From TOLSYN sp963849065 (lineage in GTDB: Bacteria; Acidobacteriota; Terriglobia; Terriglobales; Acidobacteriaceae), in contig CAWKFM010000005.1 in NCBI GenBank assembly GCA_963849065.1, forward strand, positions 1,488,001 through 1,552,000: 64,000 bases of DNA, read 5' to 3'. The first letter of the stretch is position 1, and the number at the start of each line of letters is the position of its first letter. Below the pieces are notes generated by a model. It worked only from the letters and a program-made list of their open reading frames with translations. It was not told the DNA's origin and searched no databases. Below, one piece after another: positions 9,401 through 17,333 of the stretch. The translations under genes and the position numbers were made by a program.

Positions 9401-10166
9401 TCTGCTCGCCGATATCCGTGTTGGTGCCGAACCAGCGCGCGATCTTCCCATCGGCGTCTTTGAGCTGCATTACGCGGGTCAGGAAGGGTCGAAAGACACC
9501 GTCGGCGCCACGCAGCGGGAAAACCATATCGAACGGCTCACCCGTGGCAATGGAGCCCTGCCACCGCGCCATCACGTTCGGCAGAGCCTCCGGATCGTGG
9601 ACCGATTGCCAGCCCCAGCCTTCCATCTGTTCGGGAGTGGTGCCGGTGTAGTCGTACCAGCGCTGGTTGTACCAGAAGATCCAGCCGTCAGCATTGGCCA
9701 TCCAGCACAGCTGGGGAATGGCATTGGCCAAGGTTGCAAACTGCGCTTCGCTCTGCCGCAGCTTCTGCTGGGTCTCATGCAGGGTTACTTCCCTTTTCAG
9801 GGCTGCAACCCGCTGCTGGTTGCGGCGATAGGCTTCGGCCACCAAACTGATAAAAATTCCCATCGCGGCAAATAAGCCCAGCGCTATGGCCTCCGCTGGG
9901 TTTGCAATGGCAAAACTTCCACGCGGAGGCAGAATCCAGTAATCCGCTGCCAGCGCGCTCAGCGCGGTGGCCAGAAAACCGGGCCCTAGCCCGCAGAGCA
10001 GCGCAGCTACCATCACGGCGGGATAAAACGTAATGAAGGCGGGTAGCTCGGCTCCAATCAAGCGCACGATCGCCAGCCGCAGCAGAAAAGCGGCCGCAAT
10101 GATCACTGCCGCATATGCGAAGCGAAGGTAGGACCGATGAGGGGAGCTATCTTCCACTTCTGCCAT
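6414..10166 (-). CDS. Seven-PAS sensor histidine kinase with DUF4118 membrane domain
   Basis: A very large (about 1250-residue) membrane kinase. Order: DUF4118 with four hydrophobic helices (roughly 10-115), then seven PAS/PAC units, most ending in a D-I-T-E-R-K-Q-A-E-like motif, a HisKA helix with the phosphoacceptor His in ATIAHEIHNPLDAV, and an HATPase with NAIEAV, DNGPGIP and GTGLGLW boxes. Start chosen at ATG 10166 (GGAA upstream); a TTG at 10199 would add 11 residues. There is no fused receiver. The adjacent single-domain receiver gene just upstream on the same strand is the probable partner. Ligands of the PAS domains cannot be read from sequence. Confidence 0.9.
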   Translation of the reverse strand: MAEVEDSSPHRSYLRFAYAAVIIAAAFLLRLAIVRLIGAELPAFITFYPAVMVAALLCGLGPGFLATALSALAADYWILPPRGSFAIANPAEAIALGLFAAMGIFISLVAEAYRRNQQRVAALKREVTLHETQQKLRQSEAQFATLANAIPQLCWMANADGWIFWYNQRWYDYTGTTPEQMEGWGWQSVHDPEALPNVMARWQGSIATGEPFDMVFPLRGADGVFRPFLTRVMQLKDADGKIARWFGTNTDIGEQKQAEIELRKSKERLDLAVEVAGLGEWELNLRNGTASHSLRHDQIFGYPSVLPEWSYEKFLEHVLPELRESVNRQINSGNSWSIETKIRRADGEVRWIWVRGRRRVNDAGQVERMFGVVTDITERKQAEEERARLAAIVESSGDAIISKDLSGIVSSWNQSAEQLFGYSAQEMIGQPITRVIPPERLHEETDFLARLRAGECIEHYETVRVDRQGRRIDVSVTLSPIYDSAGAVVGISKSVRDVTERKKAEEALRQQADMLRLSFDAIIVWRLDGGIESWNRGAERLYSYSEAEALGRVTHELLKTTHFVPWPAIEAELRERGHWEGELRHIAKDGREVMVSARHQLIVGSEGIVRILETNRDITERKQAEEAVRQSLERLEKVLDVQTVGVMFWDLNTGCMVDSNDAFLKLMGYSRSQVEARELNWQKLTPPEYMDVSRAEVTKFLATGRVGPYEKEYFCKDGTRRWLLFAGSSLGDNQCVEFCVDIADRKKAEAALRSSQAKLQAVIGSAMDAIISVDDEQRIVVFNRAAENIFQCPATEALGSSVSRFIPEQLRELHSEHIRRFGEQGITNRSMHLLGALTGVRSGGEEFPIEATISQVQADGQTLYTVILRDITERKQAEEALQASEHRWATTLRSIGDAVISTDPDGKIDFMNDVAQKLTGWTLDDARGRDLPDVFDIVQEVTRIRPESPVAKVIRMGKVVGLANHTALIHRNGSEIPIEDSAAPIRDDQGKMEGVVLVFHDCLEQRKVEAALRSSERLATTGRLAATIAHEIHNPLDAVGNLLFLIREEAKDDNMREYASMASGELARVTQMTQQMLGFQREAARPVPVKIGEILSNVIALYDRKIQTAGIRLEQRIDHDVRVVALPGELRQIFANLVGNAIEAVGPQRGTIALRAYSTQDRRRGVPGVCVVVADNGPGIPEQVRSKIFEPFFTTKGESGTGLGLWITADILRKYDGAMRLRTCTRPARSGTCFSVFLPFQINSESTPRS

Positions 10167-10223
10167 TGAACCATTCCATAAGGTGTTCTTGGATGACAAT
10201 CAGAATGAAGCAGAACGTCGCAT

Positions 10224-10571
10224 TTAACAAGCCAGAAGTTGCTTCAGCTCCGCCAGAAAATCGGTAGGCGATACACCCTTCACGGCTCGTCTGTCCACAT
10301 TTCGCAGGGCCTCGTCGGGAAGGTCCACGTAGGCCGAGAGCAACAGAATCTTCACCTCGGGCTTCTGGCTCTTCATCGCCGCGGCAACCTCGTCGCCGTT
10401 CATCCCCGGCATCGAATAGTCCAGCACCACGGCCTCGATGAAATGTTTGGCGAAAAGCTCCAGACCTTCGGGCCCGCTCAGGGCCGTGAGCACCTCGTAT
10501 CCCTCGCGCTCGAGCAGCATCTTCCGGACTCGCAGTCCGATCGGCTCGTCGTCGATGCACAGGAGGATCAT
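10224..10571 (-). CDS. Single-domain response regulator, likely partner of the seven-PAS kinase
   Basis: CheY-like receiver of 115 residues. It has acidic pocket D-D-E in LLCIDDEP, phosphoacceptor D51 in VVLDYSMPGMNG, a Ser in LLLSAY and Lys in AVKGVSP. There is no DNA-binding output domain, so it probably acts as a phosphate shuttle or by protein contact. The start at ATG 10571 is fixed by a GGAG five bases before it; the longer frame upstream lacks receiver homology. It lies about 57 bases before the kinase start on the same strand, which points to one operon. Confidence 0.88.
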   Translation of the reverse strand: MILLCIDDEPIGLRVRKMLLEREGYEVLTALSGPEGLELFAKHFIEAVVLDYSMPGMNGDEVAAAMKSQKPEVKILLLSAYVDLPDEALRNVDRRAVKGVSPTDFLAELKQLLAC

Positions 10572-10687
10572 GCTTGCTCCAGCCAACAGCTCACAATGCT
10601 CTAAGCTATGTCGGGATTGTAACGAAATGGATGTCAGGCTGTCACTCACCAACCCTGTCGCTTAAATCATCAATCCAAGACGGTTAG

Positions 10688-10701
10688 GTCTGGTACCAGA
10701 C
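10688..10701. repeat. Perfect 14-bp palindrome beside tRNA-Arg
   Basis: The sequence gtctggtaccagac reads identically on both strands. It sits 40 bases past the 3' end of tRNA-Arg, upstream of the receiver gene. It could be a regulator site or part of the tRNA trailer; no function can be assigned. Confidence 0.4.
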
Positions 10702-10740
10702 GCATGGCCGTGAAGGGTGGCGCTTTGCGTCGCAAAAAAC

Positions 10741-10817
10741 TGGTAGCCCCGGGCAGATTCGAACTGCCGACCTCCGGTTTAGGAAACCGCTGCTCTATCC
10801 ATCTGAGCTACGGGGCC
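10741..10817 (-). tRNA. tRNA-Arg (anticodon CCU)
   Basis: A full cloverleaf can be folded on the minus strand: acceptor ggccccg/cggggct, D-arm gctc...gagc, anticodon loop TTCCTAA giving CCU, T-arm ggcag-TTCGAAT-ctgcc. The CCA end is encoded (bases 10741-10743). Position 27-43 of the anticodon stem appears to be a G-G mismatch; the other stems pair well. Confidence 0.95.
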
Positions 10818-10954
10818 AATTTATTTTCTTTTACTTACAGGATTCGCTTTTGCCGCTGTCTACAGTTGTCTACAGTGTGGCGTGCGCAGAGGTCCCCAGT
10901 TTACGGTGAGGAATCATGTCCTTGCAACCTCGACTCCTCGCCCCTGCCTATTGA

Positions 10955-13615
10955 CTACTGCGGAACCGGACCCCGGACCACCTGAACGAAGTCTCCGGTA
11001 TGTAGTTTTCTGGCAAAGGCCGCCTTCACCTCTGCTGCGCTCAGCTTTGCGTAAGTCTCTGCTGCCCGGATCGGTTCATCCAGCGGCAGACCGATTTCGG
11101 CGCGATGAAGGAATCCTTCTGCGACCGCATCTTCGCTCGATTCGCTCAAGGGTATTTGCCGCAGCAACAAGGCCTTGGCCTGATGCAACTCATTCGCGGG
11201 AACATCTCCGGTACGCATCTGATCGAGATCGCGCTGAATCAGGGCTCTTGCTTTGGAAACATTTTGAGGGTCGCAGCCGTAGGAAACGGAGTAGCTGGCC
11301 CTGGTCTCGGATGCTTGCAAGCTCACGTCAACGGTGTAGACGTAGCCCGCTACCTGCCGCAAATCATGGTAAAGACGGGTTGCGTAAAATCCTCCACCCA
11401 GCACATGGTTGCCCAGTTGCAAGGGATAGTAATCCGGGTCAAAACGGTTCAGATTCAATTGCTCGCTGAGATCGACGGAATCCTGTATGGCTTCCGGATC
11501 GGGAACGTTCGATGCCGAAGGTTTATTCAACGGAACTGGAGGCAATATGGTTTTGGGCTTGGGGCCGACTGCCTTCCAACCGCCAAACCATTTCTCGATG
11601 ACCGCCTTGCCTTCCTCGGGGGAAACGTCGCCTATGACCACAATGGTTGTCAGGTCCGGCCTGAAGGTGTCGGCGAAATATTGTTTCACCCGGCTTAAGG
11701 TGATGGTAGCGATCGTGGCGGGCGTAGCTTGCCGCAGGGCAGGGTCGCCCTTGGGCAGCAACGCCAGATCCAGGGCGCGCGAGGTCCGGTATTCGGGACT
11801 GATCAGGTTCCCGGCAACAAACTGCGAGACCTGCTGTTGGACGACGGGGAAGGACTCCGCCGGCAGCGCCGGGTGAAGTTCGTTGTCGGCCAGCAATTGA
11901 ACACCTCGGGAAAAGTTATCCTTCAAGACTTTGACCGAAAAGTTGTAGCCCGCACTCTCGTTCGCGCCGATATCGTCGAGAGCTTTACGGAAAGCCAAAC
12001 GGTCCAGGGTCTGCGTTCCGTAGGTGAACAGGCTTTCCAGCAGATCGGAAATACCTTCCTGCCCGGCGGGCGCCTCCAGGTCCGAGTTGTGCTTGACCAC
12101 TCCCATGACGGTAACCGTAGGACTGACTGCGTCCTGTTTGACGATCAAGCGAATTCCGTTGGGCAGGGTCGTGTCCGCAGCAGTGATGTAGTTCGCGGGC
12201 ACTTTGAGTTCGGCTAGAGAGCTTTCCGCCCAGTCGGGCAATTTCACCGGTTTGGTGGGAGCCGACGTCACTTGCTCGGCCCCGCCGAACCCTTTGGCGG
12301 CGACCGGCTGTCCGCTCGGCACCGGTTTTAATACAGCGGTGATCGAACTCTGGCTGACCAGGTATTGCTTTGCCACTCGGTTCACGTCGGCCAGGGTGAC
12401 GCGACGGATGGCTTCGACGTCGTCGTCCGGAGACGTGCGGCCCTCCGCGGCCAGGGCATTGGACCAGACATCGGCCAGTCCCGGGATCGAGTTGCGCTGA
12501 AACTCAGCCTCGGCAAGCTCGCTTCTTTTTGCCGCCTCTACCAGGTCTTCCAGGACGCCTTTGGCCGCATAGTTTGCCAGGATCTGCCGCATCTCATCAA
12601 TCGCGGCAGATGGATCGGCATCGGCGGGAAGAGCCACCATGCCGTAGCCGACGCTGGCCTTCGGATAGGTTTCCGCCACACCAAACTCCGCGGCCAAAGC
12701 TTTGCCTGCGGGCACCATAGCGTAGAGATCGCCGCGCTGGCTGGACAACACGTCACTCAACACCTCGGCTGCCGCATAGTCCGAGGAGTCTGTTCCGGGA
12801 AGGCGATAGGCGACGAATCCAAGGACATAAGGAAGATTGCTGTCGAGAGTGAAGCTCTCCGGCTTCACCGGTTTCAAGTCCACTGCCGGGCGCGCCGGTA
12901 ACGGATGACTGGGAACGCCCTCGAACTCCTGCTTGATCTTTGCCATAGTCGCGGCTGGATCGATATCGCCTACGATGACAAGAATTGCATTCGAGGGTGA
13001 GTACCAGCTCTCGTAGAACTTTTTCAGCATCTCGCCCGTGGTCGCATCGAATGAGTCTTTCGTGCCCAAAGGATCGTGCGCGTAAGGAGTCTCCGCGAAC
13101 ATATCCTGATTAAGGCGGCTGATGAACTTGTAAGTGGGATTGGAAAGGTCGCGCGCGACTTCCTGTTCGATCGCGCCTCGCTCCTGAGCCCATTGCTGCT
13201 GTGAGTCGTCGATGCCGCGCAGGCAGGCGGCCTGAGCCCGCAGCGCCACGTCGAGATCGGAGGCAGGGACGGTGGCAAAGAATTGCGTAATGTTCTGCTG
13301 GGTATCGGCGTTGTTCTCGCCGCCCAACAGCGCGTAGATGGCTGCCGTCTGATCGGCGGACATGCCCTCGCATCCGCGAAACGCCATGTGCTCCTGGGCG
13401 TGGGCCATCCCAGGAAATCCCGGGGGAGTCTCATCGCCACCGGCCAGAACGTTCATCTCCACGGTAACCACCGGAGCCAGCGGGTTGCGAATGAGAACCA
13501 CGCGCAGGCCGTTGGAGAGCGTGGCTCGCGTGACCCGGCTCTGCTGCTCAGCAGAGCCGGAATGGACTAAAAGGCTGAATAGCAGCGGCAGGAGCAAACG
13601 ACGTTGGAAGGTCAC
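10955..13615 (-). CDS. Secreted M16 family zinc peptidase, fused two-lobe form
   Basis: An 886-residue metallopeptidase of the insulinase/pitrilysin family. A signal peptide (MTFQRRLLLPLLFSLLVHSGSA) indicates export to the periplasm. The inverted zinc motif HxxEH is seen as H72-A-Q-E-H76, with the downstream glutamate in the RGAIEQEVARDLSNP helix. The second half repeats the fold but has EGISDLLESLF at the equivalent site, lacking both histidines, so it is the usual inactive lobe. In many bacteria the two lobes are separate genes; here they are one chain. The gene stands alone, between tRNA-Arg and the ZIP transporter. Substrates are probably periplasmic peptides. Confidence 0.92.
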   Translation of the reverse strand: MTFQRRLLLPLLFSLLVHSGSAEQQSRVTRATLSNGLRVVLIRNPLAPVVTVEMNVLAGGDETPPGFPGMAHAQEHMAFRGCEGMSADQTAAIYALLGGENNADTQQNITQFFATVPASDLDVALRAQAACLRGIDDSQQQWAQERGAIEQEVARDLSNPTYKFISRLNQDMFAETPYAHDPLGTKDSFDATTGEMLKKFYESWYSPSNAILVIVGDIDPAATMAKIKQEFEGVPSHPLPARPAVDLKPVKPESFTLDSNLPYVLGFVAYRLPGTDSSDYAAAEVLSDVLSSQRGDLYAMVPAGKALAAEFGVAETYPKASVGYGMVALPADADPSAAIDEMRQILANYAAKGVLEDLVEAAKRSELAEAEFQRNSIPGLADVWSNALAAEGRTSPDDDVEAIRRVTLADVNRVAKQYLVSQSSITAVLKPVPSGQPVAAKGFGGAEQVTSAPTKPVKLPDWAESSLAELKVPANYITAADTTLPNGIRLIVKQDAVSPTVTVMGVVKHNSDLEAPAGQEGISDLLESLFTYGTQTLDRLAFRKALDDIGANESAGYNFSVKVLKDNFSRGVQLLADNELHPALPAESFPVVQQQVSQFVAGNLISPEYRTSRALDLALLPKGDPALRQATPATIATITLSRVKQYFADTFRPDLTTIVVIGDVSPEEGKAVIEKWFGGWKAVGPKPKTILPPVPLNKPSASNVPDPEAIQDSVDLSEQLNLNRFDPDYYPLQLGNHVLGGGFYATRLYHDLRQVAGYVYTVDVSLQASETRASYSVSYGCDPQNVSKARALIQRDLDQMRTGDVPANELHQAKALLLRQIPLSESSEDAVAEGFLHRAEIGLPLDEPIRAAETYAKLSAAEVKAAFARKLHTGDFVQVVRGPVPQ

Positions 13616-13718
13616 GCTGGAATTTCCTCCGGAACATTAGATGCTGGCGCGCTCGCCCGATAACCCAAGCCGCCGGTAAACCTGATGTCGATGCGTTTCT
13701 TAGAGTCCCCGATTCGTT

Positions 13719-14444
13719 CTATGCCAACGAGTTGAGAGCTCTTGTGAGGCACCAGACCAACACGAAACCGGAGACTCCGGCCCAAGGTATTACGGCGCGG
13801 TTCCCGTGCTGCCAGGCGTCGGGAAAAAAGCCGGCAATTGCAGTGAAGAGAAACGACCCGGCAGCCAGACTCAAAAACATCATGACCAGCGCCGGGGAAA
13901 CTGAAAACAGATGGGCCGCAATCAATCCGCCGGCAATTGGAGCCAGGGCATCGAGCGCAAGGAAACCGTAATCCTTCCATTCCGGCGCTCTCCCACCGGT
14001 GGACAACAGGATGGTATTCAATCCGTCGCAGATATCATGCGCCACCACGCCCATCCCGACGATCAGGCCCATCTGCAGAGAGATGGTGGTGGCCGCGAAG
14101 ATGGCGGTTCCGTCGAGTGTGCTATGGACGATGAGCAGAGCGGCACTGACTCTTCCTGCCGTGCGGTCTTGCTCGCCGCGCGACGAGTAACGATCCGCGG
14201 CTCGTCGAATGCAGAGAACCAGGAGTGCTCCCAAGGCGGCAATGGCAAAGACATAGATGCCCGTCAAGCCCCGTACTGCGGCAGCGGTAAGCGCGGACGG
14301 CAGCAGGTCCAGAGACGCCGCACCAATCAGTACGCCCCCTCCGAAGGCCATGAGCAGATGAATCCGGCGCTGGAGCAGTACTGCACAATAGCCACCAATC
14401 GAAGTGGAAACCGCGGCCATCGAAGTAAGAATAAGAGCTTTCAA
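13719..14444 (-). CDS. ZIP family divalent metal transporter
   Basis: A 241-residue inner-membrane protein with about eight hydrophobic helices and the two ZIP metal-site helices: HSTLDG (helix IV) and HDICDG (helix V). The histidine-rich cytoplasmic loop of many ZIPs is short here. It likely imports Zn2+ or another divalent ion. It is divergently transcribed from a Fur/Zur-type gene, with a 22-bp palindrome between them, so zinc-dependent repression is the obvious model. The start at ATG 14444 gives a normal first helix (MKALILTSMAAVSTSIGGYC). Confidence 0.85.
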   Translation of the reverse strand: MKALILTSMAAVSTSIGGYCAVLLQRRIHLLMAFGGGVLIGAASLDLLPSALTAAAVRGLTGIYVFAIAALGALLVLCIRRAADRYSSRGEQDRTAGRVSAALLIVHSTLDGTAIFAATTISLQMGLIVGMGVVAHDICDGLNTILLSTGGRAPEWKDYGFLALDALAPIAGGLIAAHLFSVSPALVMMFLSLAAGSFLFTAIAGFFPDAWQHGNRAVIPWAGVSGFVLVWCLTRALNSLA

Positions 14445-14532
14445 CTTGCTGTTCCCCGGTTTGACAGGCCTCGGTGCTGACTCCGTCTTCGGTCAAGAGA
14501 CCGGCCAACCAGAACCGGCGCACTCGACTTGT

Positions 14533-14554
14533 CGATAATGATACATTATTATCG
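14533..14554. promoter_or_regulatory. Candidate Zur/Fur operator
   Basis: A 22-bp AT-rich near-perfect palindrome, cgataatgatacattattatcg (18 of 22 positions symmetric when read against its complement), lies between the divergent ZIP and Fur-family genes. Size, AT content and position fit a Fur/Zur box controlling both genes. It ends about 42 bases before the regulator ATG. Confidence 0.7.
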
Positions 14555-14595
14555 TTACACGTGCGAAAGTGGCCGAGTTCAAAACTGAGCGAACC

Positions 14596-14973
14596 ATGGA
14601 AAAACGGAATACACGACAGAAGGCTGCAATTCGCGAGGCATTCACCGGAGCCGACCGGCCACTGTCTCCGGAAGAGGCCTTGAAAGAAGCTCAACATCAC
14701 CATTCTTCCCTGGGGATCGCGACGGTGTACCGAAATATTCAAACACTGGTCGAAGAAGAATGGCTCCGGCCGGTCGAGGTGCCGGGCGATTCGAAGCGCT
14801 ACGAGGTCGCAGGCAAGGAGCACCATCATCACTTCCAGTGCCAGGAGTGCGGGAAGCTCTATGACCTGGAGGGTTGTGTAGTCCAGGTCAGGCCGAAACT
14901 ACCCAGGGGATTTCGCGCGACCGGTCACGAGTTCTTTGTGTATGGCCTTTGTGCGGCGTGCGTCCACATTTGA
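14596..14973 (+). CDS. Fur family transcriptional regulator, probably Zur-like
   Basis: A 125-residue metal-responsive repressor. The N-terminal winged helix contains the recognition region SSLGIATVYRNIQTL. The C-terminal dimer domain carries a metal site HHHHFQC and the structural zinc cysteines C82, C85, C119 and C122. The start is set at ATG 14596 (MEKRNTRQ), giving a standard Fur N-terminus; a GTG at 14569 would add nine residues. It is divergent from a ZIP transporter across a palindromic site, which favours zinc as effector, but Fur or PerR cannot be excluded from sequence alone. Confidence 0.87.
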   Translation: MEKRNTRQKAAIREAFTGADRPLSPEEALKEAQHHHSSLGIATVYRNIQTLVEEEWLRPVEVPGDSKRYEVAGKEHHHHFQCQECGKLYDLEGCVVQVRPKLPRGFRATGHEFFVYGLCAACVHI

Positions 14974-15271
14974 TCCCAGGCGCCAGCCTGACCGTGCGAA
15001 CAAGCGGGTCGCAAGTTCAACCCGCAACCGGGGCTGCAGGCTGAGCAGGCTGACAACCCCTTCATTTTTCGAAGGTTGCAGCGACTCGAAACTCGGAAAT
15101 TCAGCCCTCTTTTTGAAAAACCTTTAATTAATAGATTTAGGCTGGCTGCCCGGTGATACCCCGTGCGAAACTTTCTGGCTTGTCGCGAGTTAAAGTGTAT
15201 GTGGTTTTGTGTGGTTGGGCTGTATGCAAAAAAGTTCGAACTCGTAGTCGACATAATCAGTAGGAGCAGAT
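14974..15271. other. Intergenic region of about 300 bases
   Basis: No convincing gene on either strand. The sequence is less GC-rich near 15.06-15.25 kb, holding the promoter region of the following secreted-protein gene. A short repeat of a gcaggctgagcaggctga kind occurs near 15040. I see no tRNA, riboswitch or clear terminator. Confidence 0.5.
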
Positions 15272-15841
15272 ATGAAGAACCGTGTGCTCGTAGCGTTTTT
15301 TTTGACCATGGCCGTGGCCACTGGAACCCTGAAAGCCCAAAACAATTCCGATGCCAACGCTCAAGTTGCAGAGCCGCAGTACATCAATAGCTTCTATGCC
15401 TTGACCCCGAACGGAAATCTGATTGAGCTGGAGTACAGGAACGTGGCGTTCCACCCGAGAAGTTGGGGTGTGCCGGGCTATGCGTCATTCAAGACAGTCG
15501 CCGATTTCAAGCCTTCCCAATCCCCGATCCGACTACCGGCCTCGGCACAGTTTGTGGTTCGTGGGCGCGTGGACGTCGATCCTGCAACGGTCTATGAACT
15601 GCGCATGCTGAAAGACTCGAAGAGTCACCGGGAACTCGTGCTGAGCCAGGCGCATGGTTCGATCGTCGGCGGGTCAGTAAACCCGGAAGAGGGCGCAATC
15701 CCAATCCGATTTGAGGAATATGGCAACTCTTCGTTCCGCGTTGTCCCGGTGCAACCGCTTGCGCCAGGAGAGTACGCCCTGATGGTGCGCGGGCGCTATT
15801 CCCAGCTTTACTGCTTTGGCGTGGATGGCGCGAAGCAGTGA
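15272..15841 (+). CDS. Secreted protein of unknown function
   Basis: A 189-residue protein with a clear signal peptide (MKNRVLVAFFLTMAVATGTLKAQ), so exported to the periplasm or cell surface. The mature part begins with a low-complexity NNSDANAQ stretch and then looks all-beta, with a segment AEPQYINSFYALTPNGNLIELE and a C-terminal VRGRYSQLYCFGVDG. I do not recognise the family. A ribosome binding site (taggagcagat) precedes the ATG. It is alone between the Fur-family gene and the converging mgtC, so context gives no clue. Confidence 0.6.
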   Translation: MKNRVLVAFFLTMAVATGTLKAQNNSDANAQVAEPQYINSFYALTPNGNLIELEYRNVAFHPRSWGVPGYASFKTVADFKPSQSPIRLPASAQFVVRGRVDVDPATVYELRMLKDSKSHRELVLSQAHGSIVGGSVNPEEGAIPIRFEEYGNSSFRVVPVQPLAPGEYALMVRGRYSQLYCFGVDGAKQ

Positions 15842-15920
15842 CGCTGGGGTAAAACGAAACAGAGAAACAGCGTGCGGTAGTTTGACGCGAAGTCAGACCA
15901 GATGGCGTAACGTTTGCGGG

Positions 15921-16595
15921 TTAATTATTCACGCTAATTTGCCGCACGCCGCTGATATGTCGCAACCTGTCCATCAATAAGCCAATGTCCTTTTCGGTGG
16001 CGGGATTTAACGTGATATTTGCGCGGTCAGTGTTGCCTACTTCTCCCGGCAGAATCACAATCTGCTCTAGATGATGGCCCCGCTCCTCAACGGCTGACTG
16101 GAGTTCCGACACGGAAGTTGTGTTTGGATCGAACAACAAGCTCAGTGAGCGGGAGTGCCGGGCTCTAAACCAGCGCTTTTCCACTTTCTTCAGAACAACC
16201 AGCACCATCAGAGCCAAGGCGGTGGTGGTGCTCGCCAGCACGTACATGCCGCCGCCAACCGCCACGCCGATGGCTGCTACGACCCAGATGCTCGCGGCTG
16301 TGGTCAATCCCCTTACCATCTCACGCTGGAAAATGATGGTGCCAGCCCCAAGAAAACCGATTCCCGTGACAATTTGAGCAGCGATTCGCGAGGGATCGAG
16401 CACCACATCGGGAGCGCCCAGAATGTCCTTGAAACCGAACGCAGAGACGAGCATGAAAACCGATGATCCAAGGCCGACCATGGCGTGTGTGCGCAAGCCG
16501 GCAGCCCGCTCAGAGTGTTCTCGCTCCATTCCTACGACGCCTCCAAACACCGTGGCAAGGCACACGCGCAACACAATGTGAGAGATCGGAATCAC
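15921..16595 (-). CDS. mgtC: MgtC/SapB family membrane protein
   Basis: A 224-residue inner-membrane protein. The N-terminal half has four or five helices with the MgtC signature GGVVGMEREHSERAAGLRTH and the GIGFLGAGTIIF motif; the C-terminal half is a soluble ACT-like domain. MgtC proteins support growth at low Mg2+ and modulate ATP synthase in known cases. The GTG start at 16595 is supported by AAGGAG six bases upstream. About 200 bases of leader separate it from the divergent Ohr gene; I could not identify a Mg2+ riboswitch there. Confidence 0.88.
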   Translation of the reverse strand: MIPISHIVLRVCLATVFGGVVGMEREHSERAAGLRTHAMVGLGSSVFMLVSAFGFKDILGAPDVVLDPSRIAAQIVTGIGFLGAGTIIFQREMVRGLTTAASIWVVAAIGVAVGGGMYVLASTTTALALMVLVVLKKVEKRWFRARHSRSLSLLFDPNTTSVSELQSAVEERGHHLEQIVILPGEVGNTDRANITLNPATEKDIGLLMDRLRHISGVRQISVNN

Positions 16596-16798
16596 GCTGC
16601 TCTCCTTGGGCGGGCATCAGCCCTGTGTCATGTGGTTCGACGGCAAAGAACTCACATCTGCATGGAACCAATAGCAGCCAAGGTGGTTGCCACCACGCAT
16701 CCTTTTTACCGCCGGACCGATCTTATTTCACGGACCGGCAACCGCGCTGGGCCATTCACTTCCATCCGATTGAACGGACCGAATGAACAAGGAGTCCA

Positions 16799-17245
16799 AT
16801 GATGCGCCACCTCAACAAAGTTCTGTATACCGCCAAAACCCACACCACGGGTGGCCGCGACGGCGCCTCCCGCACCGACGATGGACGGCTCGACGTTAAG
16901 CTATCGCCTCCGACAAACACCTCGGAGGCCGGCACCAACCCAGAACAGTTGTTCGCCGCTGGCTGGTCGGCCTGCTTCCTCTCGGCAATCAAAGTTGTCG
17001 CCGGAAAAAAGAAGATCACGCTTCCTCCTGACGCGGCCATTGACGCCGAAGTCGATCTGGGCACCTCGGACGGCAACTTCGGACTTGCGGCTCGCCTCAA
17101 CATCAGCCTGCCGGGCATGGAGCACGAGGCGGCACAAGCCCTGATAGAGGCGGCGCATCAGGTGTGCCCGTATTCCCGCGCCACCCAGGGCAACGTCGAT
17201 GTCGCGCTCAACGTGGTGAATGAAGGACTGAGGAAAGCGAGTTAA
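16799..17245 (+). CDS. ohr: Ohr-type organic hydroperoxide resistance protein
   Basis: A 148-residue OsmC/Ohr thiol peroxidase that reduces organic hydroperoxides. The reactive cysteines are C59 in GWSACFLSAIK and C123 in HQVCPYSRAT, both at the expected places, and the catalytic Arg (R20 in TTGGRDG) is present. AAGGAG stands 4 bases before the first of two tandem ATG codons (16799 and 16802). No OhrR gene adjoins it. The next gene (P460-like) is about 90 bases downstream with its own strong ribosome binding site. Confidence 0.9.
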   Translation: MMRHLNKVLYTAKTHTTGGRDGASRTDDGRLDVKLSPPTNTSEAGTNPEQLFAAGWSACFLSAIKVVAGKKKITLPPDAAIDAEVDLGTSDGNFGLAARLNISLPGMEHEAAQALIEAAHQVCPYSRATQGNVDVALNVVNEGLRKAS

Positions 17246-17333
17246 AGAAAGCTCCCTGCATGAAGGATTCTCGACGCTGCTTCCGAGGGCCATCTTCCGC
17301 CGCCAGTGTCTTTGATGAAGCCAGGAGGTACCT

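Noticed and set aside
10702..10740. Hairpin with a T-run next to tRNA-Arg as a terminator
   Set aside because: On the tRNA strand the T-run comes before the stem, so it is in the wrong order for an intrinsic terminator.
16596..16798. Possible Mg2+ riboswitch in the mgtC leader
   Set aside because: There are short hairpins (for example ggtgg-ttg-ccacc), but I could not match the conserved M-box or other magnesium sensor elements.
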